A stretch of 64,000 nt of DNA from Pandoraea horticolens (GCF_902459555.1 NZ_CABPSM010000007.1:62001-126000); one strand, 5' to 3'. Positions 43,203 to 53,294 are shown, numbered from the stretch's first letter. The notes: a model not told the origin generated them from the letters alone. Translations and numbers: made by a program.

Positions 43203-44126
43203 ATGTCATTGCACAGTTACGTCAGCCACGCTGATCAATGGGAGCAACGCGCGACCATTCGTTCCCGCCCGCGCCGCATCGTCGAAGACGACGACCTGAG
43301 CTACTACCCTGTCGAGCGCCAGCCGCTTTACGCGCATCCGGCCGTCGTCGACGCAGGCCGGGAAGTACAGGATTACATCCTGTTGCAGAGCTTCTACAAG
43401 TACATCAACGACGTCATCATCTTCGAGACGGAAATCGTCAACCGCACGGCGCTCGCCATCGCCAAATCGCGCTTTCCGTTCGAATTTCCGTTCGCCTGCC
43501 GCAGCGACGCCATGTCGGTCGTGATCGACGAGAACTACCACGCCTACGTGGCGATGGACTATCTCGATCAGGTCGAGCGCAGCACAGGTATCGGCCCCAT
43601 CGAGCAGAACCGTGAGATCGAACTCTCGCGCGCCATCCCTCGTGCGATGGAATACGTACCGCCGCAATATGCGGCAGGCATGGAACTGCTTGGCGTTGCG
43701 ATCTCGGAAAACACTGTCACGGCAGAAGTCGCAGCGTTCTCGCGCGACACCACGCTCAAGCGCTCGGTGAAAGGGGTGATGGCCGATCACCTCGCCGACG
43801 AAGGCCGGCACTCGGTGTTCTGGATCAATCTTGTCAAGCTGTATTGGCGCGAGATCGACGAGACGGCACGCATCGAACTCGGTCGCGGCCTGCCTTTCTT
43901 CCTGCGCGAATATCTGACCAACGAGCTGCAACTCGAATTCGACCGGCGCCTCGTCGGCACGCTCGATCTTCCCGCCGCCACGCGCGACCAGATCGCCAAC
44001 GACATGGTGGGCGCGTATCCGATCACGAATCAGCATCCGATGATCGTGAACATTCGCAAATTCCTGAAGATGGCGGGGCTGCTCGATCACGAGCCGACGC
44101 GCGCCGCCATCGCACAATACCTGTGA
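43203..44126 (+). CDS. pvfB: AurF-type diiron N-oxygenase (PvfB/MgoC-like)
   Basis: A 307-residue p-aminobenzoate N-oxygenase family enzyme. Candidate iron ligands lie in FETEIVNRTAL, DENYHAYV, EVAAFSRD and ADHLADEGRHSVFW, the E/H pattern expected of a ferritin-like diiron site. In the pvf system the homologue N-hydroxylates an amino acid bound to the carrier domain of the NRPS. The start at ATG 43203 (MSLHSYVSHADQ) has GAGG 7 nt upstream; the longer open frame lacks family sequence. It is 10 bp upstream of the NRPS. Confidence 0.88.
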   Translation: MSLHSYVSHADQWEQRATIRSRPRRIVEDDDLSYYPVERQPLYAHPAVVDAGREVQDYILLQSFYKYINDVIIFETEIVNRTALAIAKSRFPFEFPFACRSDAMSVVIDENYHAYVAMDYLDQVERSTGIGPIEQNREIELSRAIPRAMEYVPPQYAAGMELLGVAISENTVTAEVAAFSRDTTLKRSVKGVMADHLADEGRHSVFWINLVKLYWREIDETARIELGRGLPFFLREYLTNELQLEFDRRLVGTLDLPAATRDQIANDMVGAYPITNQHPMIVNIRKFLKMAGLLDHEPTRAAIAQYL

Positions 44127-44136
44127 GGAACGTGCC

Positions 44137-47100
44137 ATGAGAGCGATTTCCTTCGCCGTCGCCGGCAACAACCGCCTGGGTGCCCGCGTATTCGCCGCCC
44201 TGCACGACATGGGCCACGACGTGACGCCGCTTTGCGACGCGTCCGGGCCACTGGGTGAGATGGCCACGCAGCTCGGAGGGACCTTGCCGAACGCGCACGC
44301 TGCCCCGCTCAAAGCCGAGTGGCTTGTCGAATGCGGCGACGCCGATCCGCGCTTCGCTTGCCGCCCAGACCAGACATTAACGTTTTCCGCGCGCGCCCCG
44401 GCATTCCCACCAGCCAGCGCCGAACTGTCCTGGCAATGGCAAAGCCCCGTCGGCGGCGTCGATGTTGCCTCCAGCGCGAGCGAATTCGGCAGGCCGGTTT
44501 GCGGCGCCGACCTTATCGCCGAGATCGAGACGGAAGCGGAAGCCCTGCTCGTGACGATCGTCAGTCAGCTCGGGCGCGACATATTGACCCCTCAAATGCT
44601 GAGTACGCGCACGCCGGCGCCCCCCTCACCGGGCAGCGTGACACTCGACCTCCATCGCCTGTCCGGATGGCACGCCAGCAACGAAACACAGCGGCCGGTA
44701 TCGCTCGACCCGTCACTGCCCGAGATGGTGTCGCGCCGTGCCGTGGCAACGCCGTCGGCCATCGCGCTGCGCGATGCGCAGGGTGACGTCGACTACCGCA
44801 CGTTCGTGGGCGCCTCGATGAAACTGGCCGCGCAACTCGCGGCAGCGATGGCTGCGCCGGGCGAATGCGGCGACCAGGCACCACGCGTCATTGCCGTTCG
44901 CTTGCCCAAGTCTCGCCTGCTTTACACGGCCATCCTCGGTGTCATCGGCGCTGGCGCCGCGTATGCCCCCCTCGATCCGTCGTTCCCGCCCGATCGCGTG
45001 CGGCAGATCCTCGAGCAAAGCCGTGCCACCTGCCTCATCACCGACGACGACTTCGACGCGAGCGCACTCTCGGAACTGAACATCGACGTCATCCGCCTGC
45101 GCTCGATCGATGCGAACGGCGTGGATATCGACGCGACGACTTGGCCGGTGGAACGCTACGCGGACCGCCAGAGCCGTTGTGCGATCACGATCTTCACGTC
45201 CGGCTCGACCGGTACGCCCAAGGGTGTCATGCTCACGCACCGCAACATCGTGCACTTCTGCCACTGGTATCGCGACTACGTTCATCTGAGCGAGCGTTCG
45301 CGTGTGTTGCAGTTCTGCACGGTGGCGTTCGATGTCTCGCTGCTCGACATCTTCCCGACGTTCCTGTCCGGGGCCACACTCGTCATTCCTACCGAAGCGC
45401 AGCGGCACGCGCTCGACGAGTTGAGCGATCTCATCGAGCGCGAGGCGCTCACGCACGCCTTCCTGCCTCCCGCGTTGCTGGGCGTCATGCCCGACGCTCG
45501 TTGGCCTGCGCTGCGCCATCTGCTCACGGGGGGCGACGTCTGTTTTCCGGAGACCATCGCGCGCTGGAGTCAGGGACGAGAATTCCACAATATTTTCGGC
45601 CCCGCAGAATGCACGGTTCTGGTCACGATTGCGCGCCTGCAAACGGGCGACAGCAACCGGCTCATCGGACGACCGATCGCCAACGTTCGCTGCTACGTGC
45701 TCAACGACGCCGGGGAACCTGCGCGTACCGGAGAGCCAGGCGAGTTGTGCGTCGCTGGCGCCGGTGTGGCCGATGGGTATCTGTATCGCCCCGATCTGAC
45801 CGAGCACGTCTTTGTGCCGAATCCATACGCCGAAGCCAACGGCCAGTGGCCATCGGCGCACAACGAGATGCTGTATCGCACGGGCGATATCGTGCAATGG
45901 GACGAAAACGGCCTGTTGCACTTCGTCGGCCGGCGCGACGCGCAGGTCAAGATTCGCGGATTCCGCGTCGAACTCGGTGAAATCGAGGAAGCGGCACTGG
46001 CTACGGGAATGTTCGGTCAATGCGCATGTGTGGTGGACGATCGGAAGCGCATCCGGTGCTTTGTCGCCAGACCGCTCGACGGCCGTGCGAGTGGCGATGC
46101 GTTACGCGCCATGCTCCTCGCCCGCCTGCCCGACTACATGGTGCCCTACGAGATCGTGATGCTAGACGCCTTGCCTGCCACCAACAACGGCAAGATCGAC
46201 CGCAGTGCGCTGGCACGTATTCCCGATCGACGCTCGGGTTCCCCCGATTCGCAGGCGCAAGACACACCGCTTACCGAAACGCAGACGCAATTGCGCGCAC
46301 TCTGGGCACGGCTTCTCGACATGGAGCCTTTCGAAATCGGCAAGGACGATTCGTTCTTCAATCTCGGCGGCCACTCGTTGCTTGTCTCGAAGCTGATGCT
46401 CGCCGTGAAGAAGGAGTTCAGCGGCAATGCCCCGCTCGCACGGTTCATGGAGCAACCCACCATTGCCGCACTTGCCTCGTTGCTGGAGAACGACGACGTC
46501 GACAAGGGCGGGCGGATTCCGCAACGCGTGTTCGACGATATGGCACTGCCCGACGACATCCGTCCGGTCGATGGACTACGCCCAGCGCCCGACGGGGCTC
46601 GCACGATCCTGCTCACCGGTGCGAACGGCTTCCTCGGCACCTTCATCGCCGCCGAACTGATTGCCCAGACCACCGCTGTGGTGCATTGCATGGTACGCGC
46701 CGCCAGCCAGCGCGAAGGCGAAGCCCGGCTTGCCCAGGCGTTGCAAGCGAACGGTCTCGGTGCGCTCGCCGGGCACCCCCGCCTGAAGGTGATTCTCGGC
46801 GACCTCGCCAAGCCGCGACTCGGCCTTGCGCCCGCCGCATGGCGAACGCTGGCACACGACATCGACGCGATCTATCACAACGGCGCGCACGTCAACCACG
46901 TCTACGACTATCCGTATCTCTACGACGCCAACGTCGGCGCAACACTCGAACTGCTGCGACTGGCCTGCGAGTTCCGCAACAAGTCGCTGCACTTCGTCTC
47001 GACGTTGTCCGCCGCGAGCGCGATGGACGAGACCGGCCATGTGCTGGAGCAGGGGCCGGCACGCAACGCGCCCGCCTTCGTCAACAACGGCTACAACGTG

Positions 47101-47742
47101 ACCAAATGGGTGGCCGAGCATCTGGTGTGGGAAGCCGCCGAGCGCGGCGTGGATGCAACGATCCTTCGACCGGGCAACATCACCGGTGTTGCCGACACGG
47201 GCCTTTGCCAGCCGACACGGAATCGGGTGCTTCTGCTTGTCAAAGGCTCGCTCCAACTCGGCGCCGCGCCCGCCGGCGACACCGAATTCGACTTTGCCCC
47301 GGTCGATTTTCTGGCCCATGCCATGGTTCGCTGCACCACCGATCCGCAGCGCGAACTGCGAGTCTTCCACCTCCAGAACCCGCAACCGCTGACGTGGGAA
47401 GACTACCTCGGCGCGCTGGCGCAGTGCGGCTACGCACTGGCGCTGGAGGAGCCGGCGAACTGGCGTCAACGGTTGACGTCGATCGACGAAAGCAACGCGT
47501 TGTACGACGTCGTGGCGTTCTACCTCGACGACAGTCAGGAAGACATCGGCGATATGTCGCGCATTGCCTGTCAACGCACTGCCGGCGCGCTCGCAAAACT
47601 GGGCGTGGCGTACCCGCGCAAGGATGGCCGGCTGCTCGCCAGCCACTTCGGCTATCTGATCGAGAGCGGTTTCTTGCCCGCACCCGCCAACAATGGCGCG
47701 CGGCGTACTGAATGCGAGACGGACACGGCGTCTGTGGCGTGA
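44137..47742 (+). CDS. pvfC: NRPS: adenylation, carrier and terminal reductase domains (PvfC/MgoA-like)
   Basis: A 1,201-residue synthetase. Residues 1-160 have a degenerate formyltransferase-like look and contain no condensation motif HHxxxDG. The adenylation domain (about 185-695) has A3 IFTSGSTGTPKG near 350, A5 NIFGPAECT near 485, YRTGDIVQW near 580, A8 VKIRGFRVELGEIE near 605 and A10 NGKIDRS near 685. The carrier domain has LGGHSL with Ser747 as phosphopantetheine site. The thioester-reductase domain (about 820-1190) has LLTGANGFLGTF and a catalytic Tyr-Lys pair in YNVTKW. A single amino acid is probably activated, N-oxidised while bound and released as an aldehyde. Confidence 0.9.
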   Translation: MRAISFAVAGNNRLGARVFAALHDMGHDVTPLCDASGPLGEMATQLGGTLPNAHAAPLKAEWLVECGDADPRFACRPDQTLTFSARAPAFPPASAELSWQWQSPVGGVDVASSASEFGRPVCGADLIAEIETEAEALLVTIVSQLGRDILTPQMLSTRTPAPPSPGSVTLDLHRLSGWHASNETQRPVSLDPSLPEMVSRRAVATPSAIALRDAQGDVDYRTFVGASMKLAAQLAAAMAAPGECGDQAPRVIAVRLPKSRLLYTAILGVIGAGAAYAPLDPSFPPDRVRQILEQSRATCLITDDDFDASALSELNIDVIRLRSIDANGVDIDATTWPVERYADRQSRCAITIFTSGSTGTPKGVMLTHRNIVHFCHWYRDYVHLSERSRVLQFCTVAFDVSLLDIFPTFLSGATLVIPTEAQRHALDELSDLIEREALTHAFLPPALLGVMPDARWPALRHLLTGGDVCFPETIARWSQGREFHNIFGPAECTVLVTIARLQTGDSNRLIGRPIANVRCYVLNDAGEPARTGEPGELCVAGAGVADGYLYRPDLTEHVFVPNPYAEANGQWPSAHNEMLYRTGDIVQWDENGLLHFVGRRDAQVKIRGFRVELGEIEEAALATGMFGQCACVVDDRKRIRCFVARPLDGRASGDALRAMLLARLPDYMVPYEIVMLDALPATNNGKIDRSALARIPDRRSGSPDSQAQDTPLTETQTQLRALWARLLDMEPFEIGKDDSFFNLGGHSLLVSKLMLAVKKEFSGNAPLARFMEQPTIAALASLLENDDVDKGGRIPQRVFDDMALPDDIRPVDGLRPAPDGARTILLTGANGFLGTFIAAELIAQTTAVVHCMVRAASQREGEARLAQALQANGLGALAGHPRLKVILGDLAKPRLGLAPAAWRTLAHDIDAIYHNGAHVNHVYDYPYLYDANVGATLELLRLACEFRNKSLHFVSTLSAASAMDETGHVLEQGPARNAPAFVNNGYNVTKWVAEHLVWEAAERGVDATILRPGNITGVADTGLCQPTRNRVLLLVKGSLQLGAAPAGDTEFDFAPVDFLAHAMVRCTTDPQRELRVFHLQNPQPLTWEDYLGALAQCGYALALEEPANWRQRLTSIDESNALYDVVAFYLDDSQEDIGDMSRIACQRTAGALAKLGVAYPRKDGRLLASHFGYLIESGFLPAPANNGARRTECETDTASVA

Positions 47743-47803
47743 TCGTCATGCATCGCAACTTTGCTGTTTTCGTGCAGTCCCTTCATTCACCAAGGAGTTC
47801 ATC

Positions 47804-48295
47804 ATGCTGCAAAAAACCCGCACCGAGCTGCAACCCGACACGCTGATCCACAACCTGACGACCACCGTGCACGCCGGTGTCGCGGAACTGAACGCTCCTG
47901 CGCGCAAGGTATGGGATGTGGTCGGCCGTTTCGATGGCTACAACCGCTTCGTGACCGGTCTCGAGTACATCCAGATGACGGGCACCGCCACCGGCCCTCG
48001 CTCGCTGCGCCACAAGCATTTCACGGGCGGCGACCTGGTCGTGGAACAACTCAACACCCGCGACGATGCTGGCATGACCATGAGCTGGACGCTGATCTAC
48101 ACCACGTTCGACATCGGCAACATGTGGGCGTCGATGGAAGTCGTGCCCCGCGGCGACAATGCCTGCACCGCAACTTACCGCATCGTCGGCGAAGCGCGCT
48201 CCGGTAATCCGAAGGACCAGCCGGCGTTCGACGACTTCGCGGTCGGCTTCCTGAAGATGGCAATGGACAACCTTCGCAAGATGTTCAACGCCTGA
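47804..48295 (+). CDS. pvfD: SRPBCC/polyketide cyclase-like protein (PvfD/MgoD-like)
   Basis: A 163-residue START/SRPBCC-fold protein (ELNAPARKVWDVVGRFDGYNRFVTGLEYIQM; TMSWTLIYTTFDIGNMWASMEVV). A strong ribosome-binding site AAGGAG lies 7 nt before ATG 47804. In the pvf/mgo/ham clusters the equivalent gene occupies the same last position; its role may be cyclisation or tailoring of the released product. A 12-bp hairpin follows. Confidence 0.85.
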   Translation: MLQKTRTELQPDTLIHNLTTTVHAGVAELNAPARKVWDVVGRFDGYNRFVTGLEYIQMTGTATGPRSLRHKHFTGGDLVVEQLNTRDDAGMTMSWTLIYTTFDIGNMWASMEVVPRGDNACTATYRIVGEARSGNPKDQPAFDDFAVGFLKMAMDNLRKMFNA

Positions 48296-48339
48296 GCGGA
48301 ATTTCGCCGCTTCGGGCCTTCGCGCCTTTGGTCGTTCAC

Positions 48340-48377
48340 CGCCTCGTTCCCTCGGCGCTCGCTTCGGGAACGAGGCG
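48340..48377 (+). terminator. Hairpin between the four-gene core and the aminotransferase
   Basis: CGCCTCGTTCCC (48340-48351) and GGGAACGAGGCG (48366-48377) form a perfect 12-bp stem with a 14-nt loop. The following sequence is C/T-rich without a clean U-tract, so partial termination or mRNA 3'-end protection is possible. Confidence 0.55.
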
Positions 48378-48411
48378 TCCCTCTCCTGTTCGCTTCGTCA
48401 GGGACCGCTCC

Positions 48412-49638
48412 ATGGACAGACACATCCCGCCCGCCGGACGCTGGCAACTCGCCGCGCGCGCACAACGCATGACGCCCTCTTCGTTGCGCGAACTGCTCAA
48501 GGTGGCCGAAAGGCCGGACATCATCTCGTTCGCCGGCGGCCTTCCCTCCCCCTACGCGCTGCCTGTCGAGCGGCTTAGCGCCGCAGTCGGGCAGATTCTG
48601 CAACACGACGCCACCGGTGCGCTGCAATACGGTCCGTCGGAAGGCTACACTCCACTGCGCGAGGCCATCGCGGCACGTCTGTCGCGCAGCGGCGCCACGG
48701 TGAGTCCCGCGCAGGTGCTCGTCACCACGGGATCCCAGCAGGCGCTCGACCTCGTCGCGCGCGTGCTCATCGACCCCGGCAGCCGCGTGCTGATCGAAAC
48801 GCCCACGTATCTCGGTGCGGTTCAGGCGTTGGCGCAGTACGAACCTGTTTTTGAAGAAGCCCCGTCCGATGCCGGCGGTCTCATCCCGGAATGCCTGGAC
48901 GAAGCGTTGATGCGCGACGCCCGGCTGCTGTACGTCCAACCGAACTTCCAGAACCCCACGGGCCGCACGCTGCCGCTGGATCGCCGGATCGCGCTGGTCT
49001 CCCGGGCAAAGCGCCACGGCCTGCTGCTCGTCGAAGACGACCCATACGGCGAACTCGTCTACAGCGGTGTCACCCCCGCGTCGCTGCTCTCGATGGCCCC
49101 TGACGACGTGGTTCACATCGGCTCGTTCTCGAAGGTCATCGCGCCGGGCCTGCGGGTGGGCTATCTCGTCGCCCCCGAAGAACTCATGATCAAGTTGTTG
49201 CAAGCCAAGCAGGCCAGCGACCTGCATACGACCGGCATCACGCAGCGGATCGCACACGCCCTGCTGACCGACGGTCAATACGATGCCCACCTCGAGGCGG
49301 TGCGCCTGCGCTATCGCGCGCAGTGTGCACTCATGCTCAAGTGTCTGGCCGAACACATGCCCGATGGCGTTGCATGGACGCGCCCCGCCGGGGGCATGTT
49401 CCTGTGGGTTACCTTGCCGCCCGCGATCGACAGCGCCGCGCTGTTCGAGGACGCGCTTGCCTGCGGCGTAGCGTTTATCCCTGGCGCGTCATTCCATGCG
49501 ATCACACCGAAGGCCAACACGATGCGCCTGACGTTTACGACGGCCACCCCCATCCAGATCGAGACGGGTGTGGCCCGCCTAGCGCAAGCCATCAAGGCAC
49601 GCCTTCGCAAGGCGGCGCCCTGCCTCGCCGTCTCCTGA
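48412..49638 (+). CDS. PLP-dependent class I/II aminotransferase
   Basis: A 408-residue aminotransferase of the 2-aminoadipate/LysN-like group (related to the MocR catalytic domain but without an HTH). Features: ISFAGGLPSPYALP, LQYGPSEGYTPLREAIA, VQPNFQNPTG, LLVEDDPYGEL and the PLP lysine in GSFSKVIAPGLRVGY. It is co-directional with the biosynthetic core, 116 bp after pvfD, so it may supply or modify the amino-acid or aldehyde intermediate. That link is inferred. Confidence 0.88.
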   Translation: MDRHIPPAGRWQLAARAQRMTPSSLRELLKVAERPDIISFAGGLPSPYALPVERLSAAVGQILQHDATGALQYGPSEGYTPLREAIAARLSRSGATVSPAQVLVTTGSQQALDLVARVLIDPGSRVLIETPTYLGAVQALAQYEPVFEEAPSDAGGLIPECLDEALMRDARLLYVQPNFQNPTGRTLPLDRRIALVSRAKRHGLLLVEDDPYGELVYSGVTPASLLSMAPDDVVHIGSFSKVIAPGLRVGYLVAPEELMIKLLQAKQASDLHTTGITQRIAHALLTDGQYDAHLEAVRLRYRAQCALMLKCLAEHMPDGVAWTRPAGGMFLWVTLPPAIDSAALFEDALACGVAFIPGASFHAITPKANTMRLTFTTATPIQIETGVARLAQAIKARLRKAAPCLAVS

Positions 49639-49689
49639 GCCCTCTGGCCGTGCGCGTAGTGAACACCATGTTGAACGCCATGGTGAGCG

Positions 49690-50604
49690 CTATGCGCACA
49701 CTTGTATCCCCGTCGCCAACGACTCGAACAGTCCGATGTGTTGCGCCGTCTGCACAAAGCGAGGCACGCAGGGATTGCTCGATGCCGCACTCCACACGAG
49801 CGCGACATCGATATGCGGGGCGTGCAGCAGCGGCACGAACAGCACATTCTCCGCGCGCGTACTGCGCATGGAACTGTGTACAAGCGCCACGCCGAGGCGC
49901 TGTCCGACAAGGTTGACGATGGTTTGCTGGAAGTTGGTCTCGAGCCGGACTCTTGGCAGGAATCCGGCCTGACGGCAGTGATCGGTAATCGTGTTGTGGA
50001 TGAACGGCGAGGCGTCGCGCGGCGAAATGATGAACGGATCGTCCCGAAGTTCGCCGATCGAGATCGCGGACCGCGCCGCCAGCCGGTGGCCGGCGGGCAG
50101 CGCCGCGACGAGCGGCTCGCGAAAAATGGTTTCGGTGCATAGCTCGTCGGTGGCGTCGGACGAATACATGATGCCCACATCGAGCCTGCCGCAACGTAGC
50201 TGCTCGGCAAGGTCGGTGGGAATCGTCTCCTTGAGTTTCACCTCGATATGCGGAAAGGCGGCCGCAAACGCTCGCGTAAGCACGGGCAGCACGCTGCAAG
50301 CCACGGCGAACATGAAGCCCGCGCAAAGCACGCCTGTCTCCCCCACTTCCGCTGCGCGGGCGTGGGAGCGCGCCTGATCGAGCGTGGCTAGCACCGAGCG
50401 TGCGTCTCGATTGAAGCGCTGCCCCGCTGCGGTAAGTCGAACGCTGCGCTGCGTTCGTTCGAACAGTACGACACCCAACTCATCTTCAAGCATCGCGATC
50501 TGACGCGACAGCGGAGGCTGCGAAATATGCAGGAGATTCGCTGCGCGCCCGAAGTGGAGCGTTTCAGCCAGTACTACGAAATAGCGAAGTTGCCTCAGTT
50601 CCAT
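49690..50604 (-). CDS. LysR-family transcriptional regulator
   Basis: A 304-residue LTTR. The N-terminal winged HTH is MELRQLRYFVVLAETLHFGRAANLLHISQPPLSRQIAMLEDELG. The effector domain spans about 90-295. The CatR/BenM-like HFGRAA form is seen in aromatic-acid regulators. ATG 50604 is the family-typical start. It is divergent from the sigma-54 activator and convergent with the aminotransferase. Its role in the signal cluster is unknown. Confidence 0.9.
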   Translation of the reverse strand: MELRQLRYFVVLAETLHFGRAANLLHISQPPLSRQIAMLEDELGVVLFERTQRSVRLTAAGQRFNRDARSVLATLDQARSHARAAEVGETGVLCAGFMFAVACSVLPVLTRAFAAAFPHIEVKLKETIPTDLAEQLRCGRLDVGIMYSSDATDELCTETIFREPLVAALPAGHRLAARSAISIGELRDDPFIISPRDASPFIHNTITDHCRQAGFLPRVRLETNFQQTIVNLVGQRLGVALVHSSMRSTRAENVLFVPLLHAPHIDVALVWSAASSNPCVPRFVQTAQHIGLFESLATGIQVCA

Positions 50605-50811
50605 GGAGCCAGCCCCTTTAAAGAACATCGGATTCTATTCATAGCGAACTAGTATCAGTCGTCGCATCATATGGTATTGGAGACCTCAGACGAATCGAAC
50701 TATCCTTGCTCTTGCTTTATGGAGCACCCCAGACACGGCAATCGCGATCATGCGATATTGCGCAGCCAAACGCAGCGCTCGCCCAATCCTATAAAGTCAA
50801 TGAGAGACGCT

Positions 50812-51882
50812 ATGTACGCCCACGATCCGCTGGACCGTTCAAACGCAAACTTTCAGTCCTCCTTACGTCCATCCCTCAACCAACTCTGCGGTGACGACCC
50901 CGTCATGTTGGCCACCCTCTCCCGCGCCCGCATGCTCATCGATCGTCAACTTCCCATTCTGATTCTTGGAGAAACCGGCACTGGCAAGGAATACCTCTCA
51001 AGGGCATTGCACGACTACAGCGCGCGCAGGCGCGCCAGCATGATTTCGGTCAACTGCAGCTCGATTCCGGAGAATCTCATCGAAAGCGAGCTGTTCGGCT
51101 ATCGACGCGGTGCGTTCTCTGGCGCACTGAATTCCGGCATGAAGGGCAAGGTCGAACAGGCCGACGGCGGCACGCTCTTTCTCGACGAAATCGGCGACAT
51201 GCCGGCGGCCCAGCAAACGCGTCTTCTGCGGGTATTGTCCGAGCGGGAAGTCACGCCCATCGGCGCGACGCATCCCGTCGCCGTCGATCTGCAACTCATT
51301 TGTGCGACGCACCAGAACCTCGAAGCTCGTGTGCAGGCGGGATCGTTTCGCGAAGACCTTTACTACCGGATTGCCGTGGGGATCGTGAATCTTCCCCCAC
51401 TACGACTACGACAGGATCGCGCCTGGTTGCTCAACAGCATGTTCATTACGGAGTCCCAAGGTAATGTGACCCTCGACTCGCTCGACAGCGAAACGCGCGA
51501 GTTAATGCTAACTTACGCCTGGCCTGGAAACCTGCGTCAGATGCGCGCCGCCGTCCAGTACGCTTGCGCCGTCAAGGCCGACGATACGATCCGGTTGCGC
51601 GATCTGCCGGCAAATCTGGTGCACAGTGCCACGTCGGCCGCGACCGCCATCGCGCCCGTGTCAGTGGCCGTAGCGGCAGCGCCGCTCGATTCGCTCTCGC
51701 CCATCGCCCACGGCGAGCGCGAGATCATCATCCGTGTGCTCTCGTCGCGCCGGTGGAACATCTCGGCCGCATCGCGCGAACTGGGCATCTGCCGCACGTC
51801 GCTTTATCGCAAGCTGCGCGAACTGCATATTCCTCATGTGCGCGACATGGGTAGCGACGTCCTGCGCGGACCGCAGCGCTGA
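50812..51882 (+). CDS. Sigma-54-dependent activator (AAA+ and Fis HTH, no sensory domain)
   Basis: A 356-residue bacterial enhancer-binding protein. Walker A is ILGETGTGKE, Walker B GGTLFLDEIGDM, and the sigma-54-contacting loop is GAFSGA (Ser replaces the usual Thr of GAFTGA). An arginine finger-region segment is SFREDLYYRI. The Fis-type HTH at the C-terminus is RRWNISAASRELGICRTSLYRKLREL. Only about 30 residues precede the AAA+ domain, so there is no receiver, PAS or GAF sensor. Start ATG 50812 (MYAHDP) is preceded by GAGAG; ATG 50800 is also possible. It is the natural candidate to bind the ACACCTGT sites at both sigma-54 promoters. Confidence 0.9.
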   Translation: MYAHDPLDRSNANFQSSLRPSLNQLCGDDPVMLATLSRARMLIDRQLPILILGETGTGKEYLSRALHDYSARRRASMISVNCSSIPENLIESELFGYRRGAFSGALNSGMKGKVEQADGGTLFLDEIGDMPAAQQTRLLRVLSEREVTPIGATHPVAVDLQLICATHQNLEARVQAGSFREDLYYRIAVGIVNLPPLRLRQDRAWLLNSMFITESQGNVTLDSLDSETRELMLTYAWPGNLRQMRAAVQYACAVKADDTIRLRDLPANLVHSATSAATAIAPVSVAVAAAPLDSLSPIAHGEREIIIRVLSSRRWNISAASRELGICRTSLYRKLRELHIPHVRDMGSDVLRGPQR

Positions 51883-51914
51883 TCGCCCGGCATTTATCGT
51901 ACGAACGGCCGATG

Positions 51915-51950
51915 GCGGATGCGAACGGGCTTCGGCCCGTCTGCATCCGC
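51915..51950. terminator. Bidirectional terminator with UUCG tetraloop
   Basis: GCGGATGC (51915-51922) pairs with GCATCCGC (51943-51950) and ACGGGC (51925-51930) with GCCCGT (51935-51940), separated by a 2x2 mismatch and capped by TTCG. It lies between the converging activator and aldo/keto reductase genes. Confidence 0.78.
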
Positions 51951-51962
51951 TCGCCGCGAGGT

Positions 51963-52958
<996 letters not shown>

Positions 52959-53031
52959 CAAGCCGCTCCTCTGTGGTGTGAAAGACGTGTCTACCAGCGG
53001 CAAATGCTGGCCGACACTTCGCAGTAACGAT

Positions 53032-53046
53032 GCAAGTTTCGAACCA
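53032..53046 (-). promoter_or_regulatory. Possible divergent sigma-54 promoter for the aldo/keto reductase
   Basis: On the minus strand TGGTTC-GAAAC-TTGC keeps the essential GG-N10-GC spacing, with a weaker -24 box than the two plus-strand promoters. It lies 75-90 bp from the reductase start and about 165 bp from the ACACCTGT cluster. The rest of the 403-bp gap between the reductase and the phosphopantetheinyl transferase shows no gene. Confidence 0.45.
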
Positions 53047-53208
53047 ATGCCCTCGATTCATTTTCGGTTTGACGCTCACCTCCCTTTCTTCCGCTGTGGC
53101 AAGCTCGCCCGCGCCGCGTGCCTGCACGATGTCACGACGAAGCGAACCGCCCGGCGCGCCGTCTTCGCATCGCCCCGCCACAGGTCAGATCACAACGTGT
53201 GGCGATCG

Positions 53209-53254
53209 ACAGGTGTATGAAGTTGCGACACCTGTCGCACACTGCGACACCTGT
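53209..53254. promoter_or_regulatory. Three ACACCTGT half-sites at 19-bp spacing
   Basis: ACAGGTGT (53209-53216), ACACCTGT (53228-53235) and ACACCTGT (53247-53254) are each separated by exactly 11 nt, the same spacing as the pair at 42079-42105. They lie 40-85 bp upstream of the sigma-54 promoter at 53295 and are likely enhancer sites for the activator encoded at 50812. Confidence 0.72.
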
Positions 53255-53294
53255 CCGCGATCTCGTCGTCACGTTTCTCGCCGTCTTATGGCGG

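Noticed and set aside
50671-50811. Extended N-terminus for the sigma-54 activator
   Set aside because: The in-frame upstream sequence (Cys/Pro/His-rich) has no regulatory-domain features and lacks a ribosome-binding site; the shorter start is preferred.
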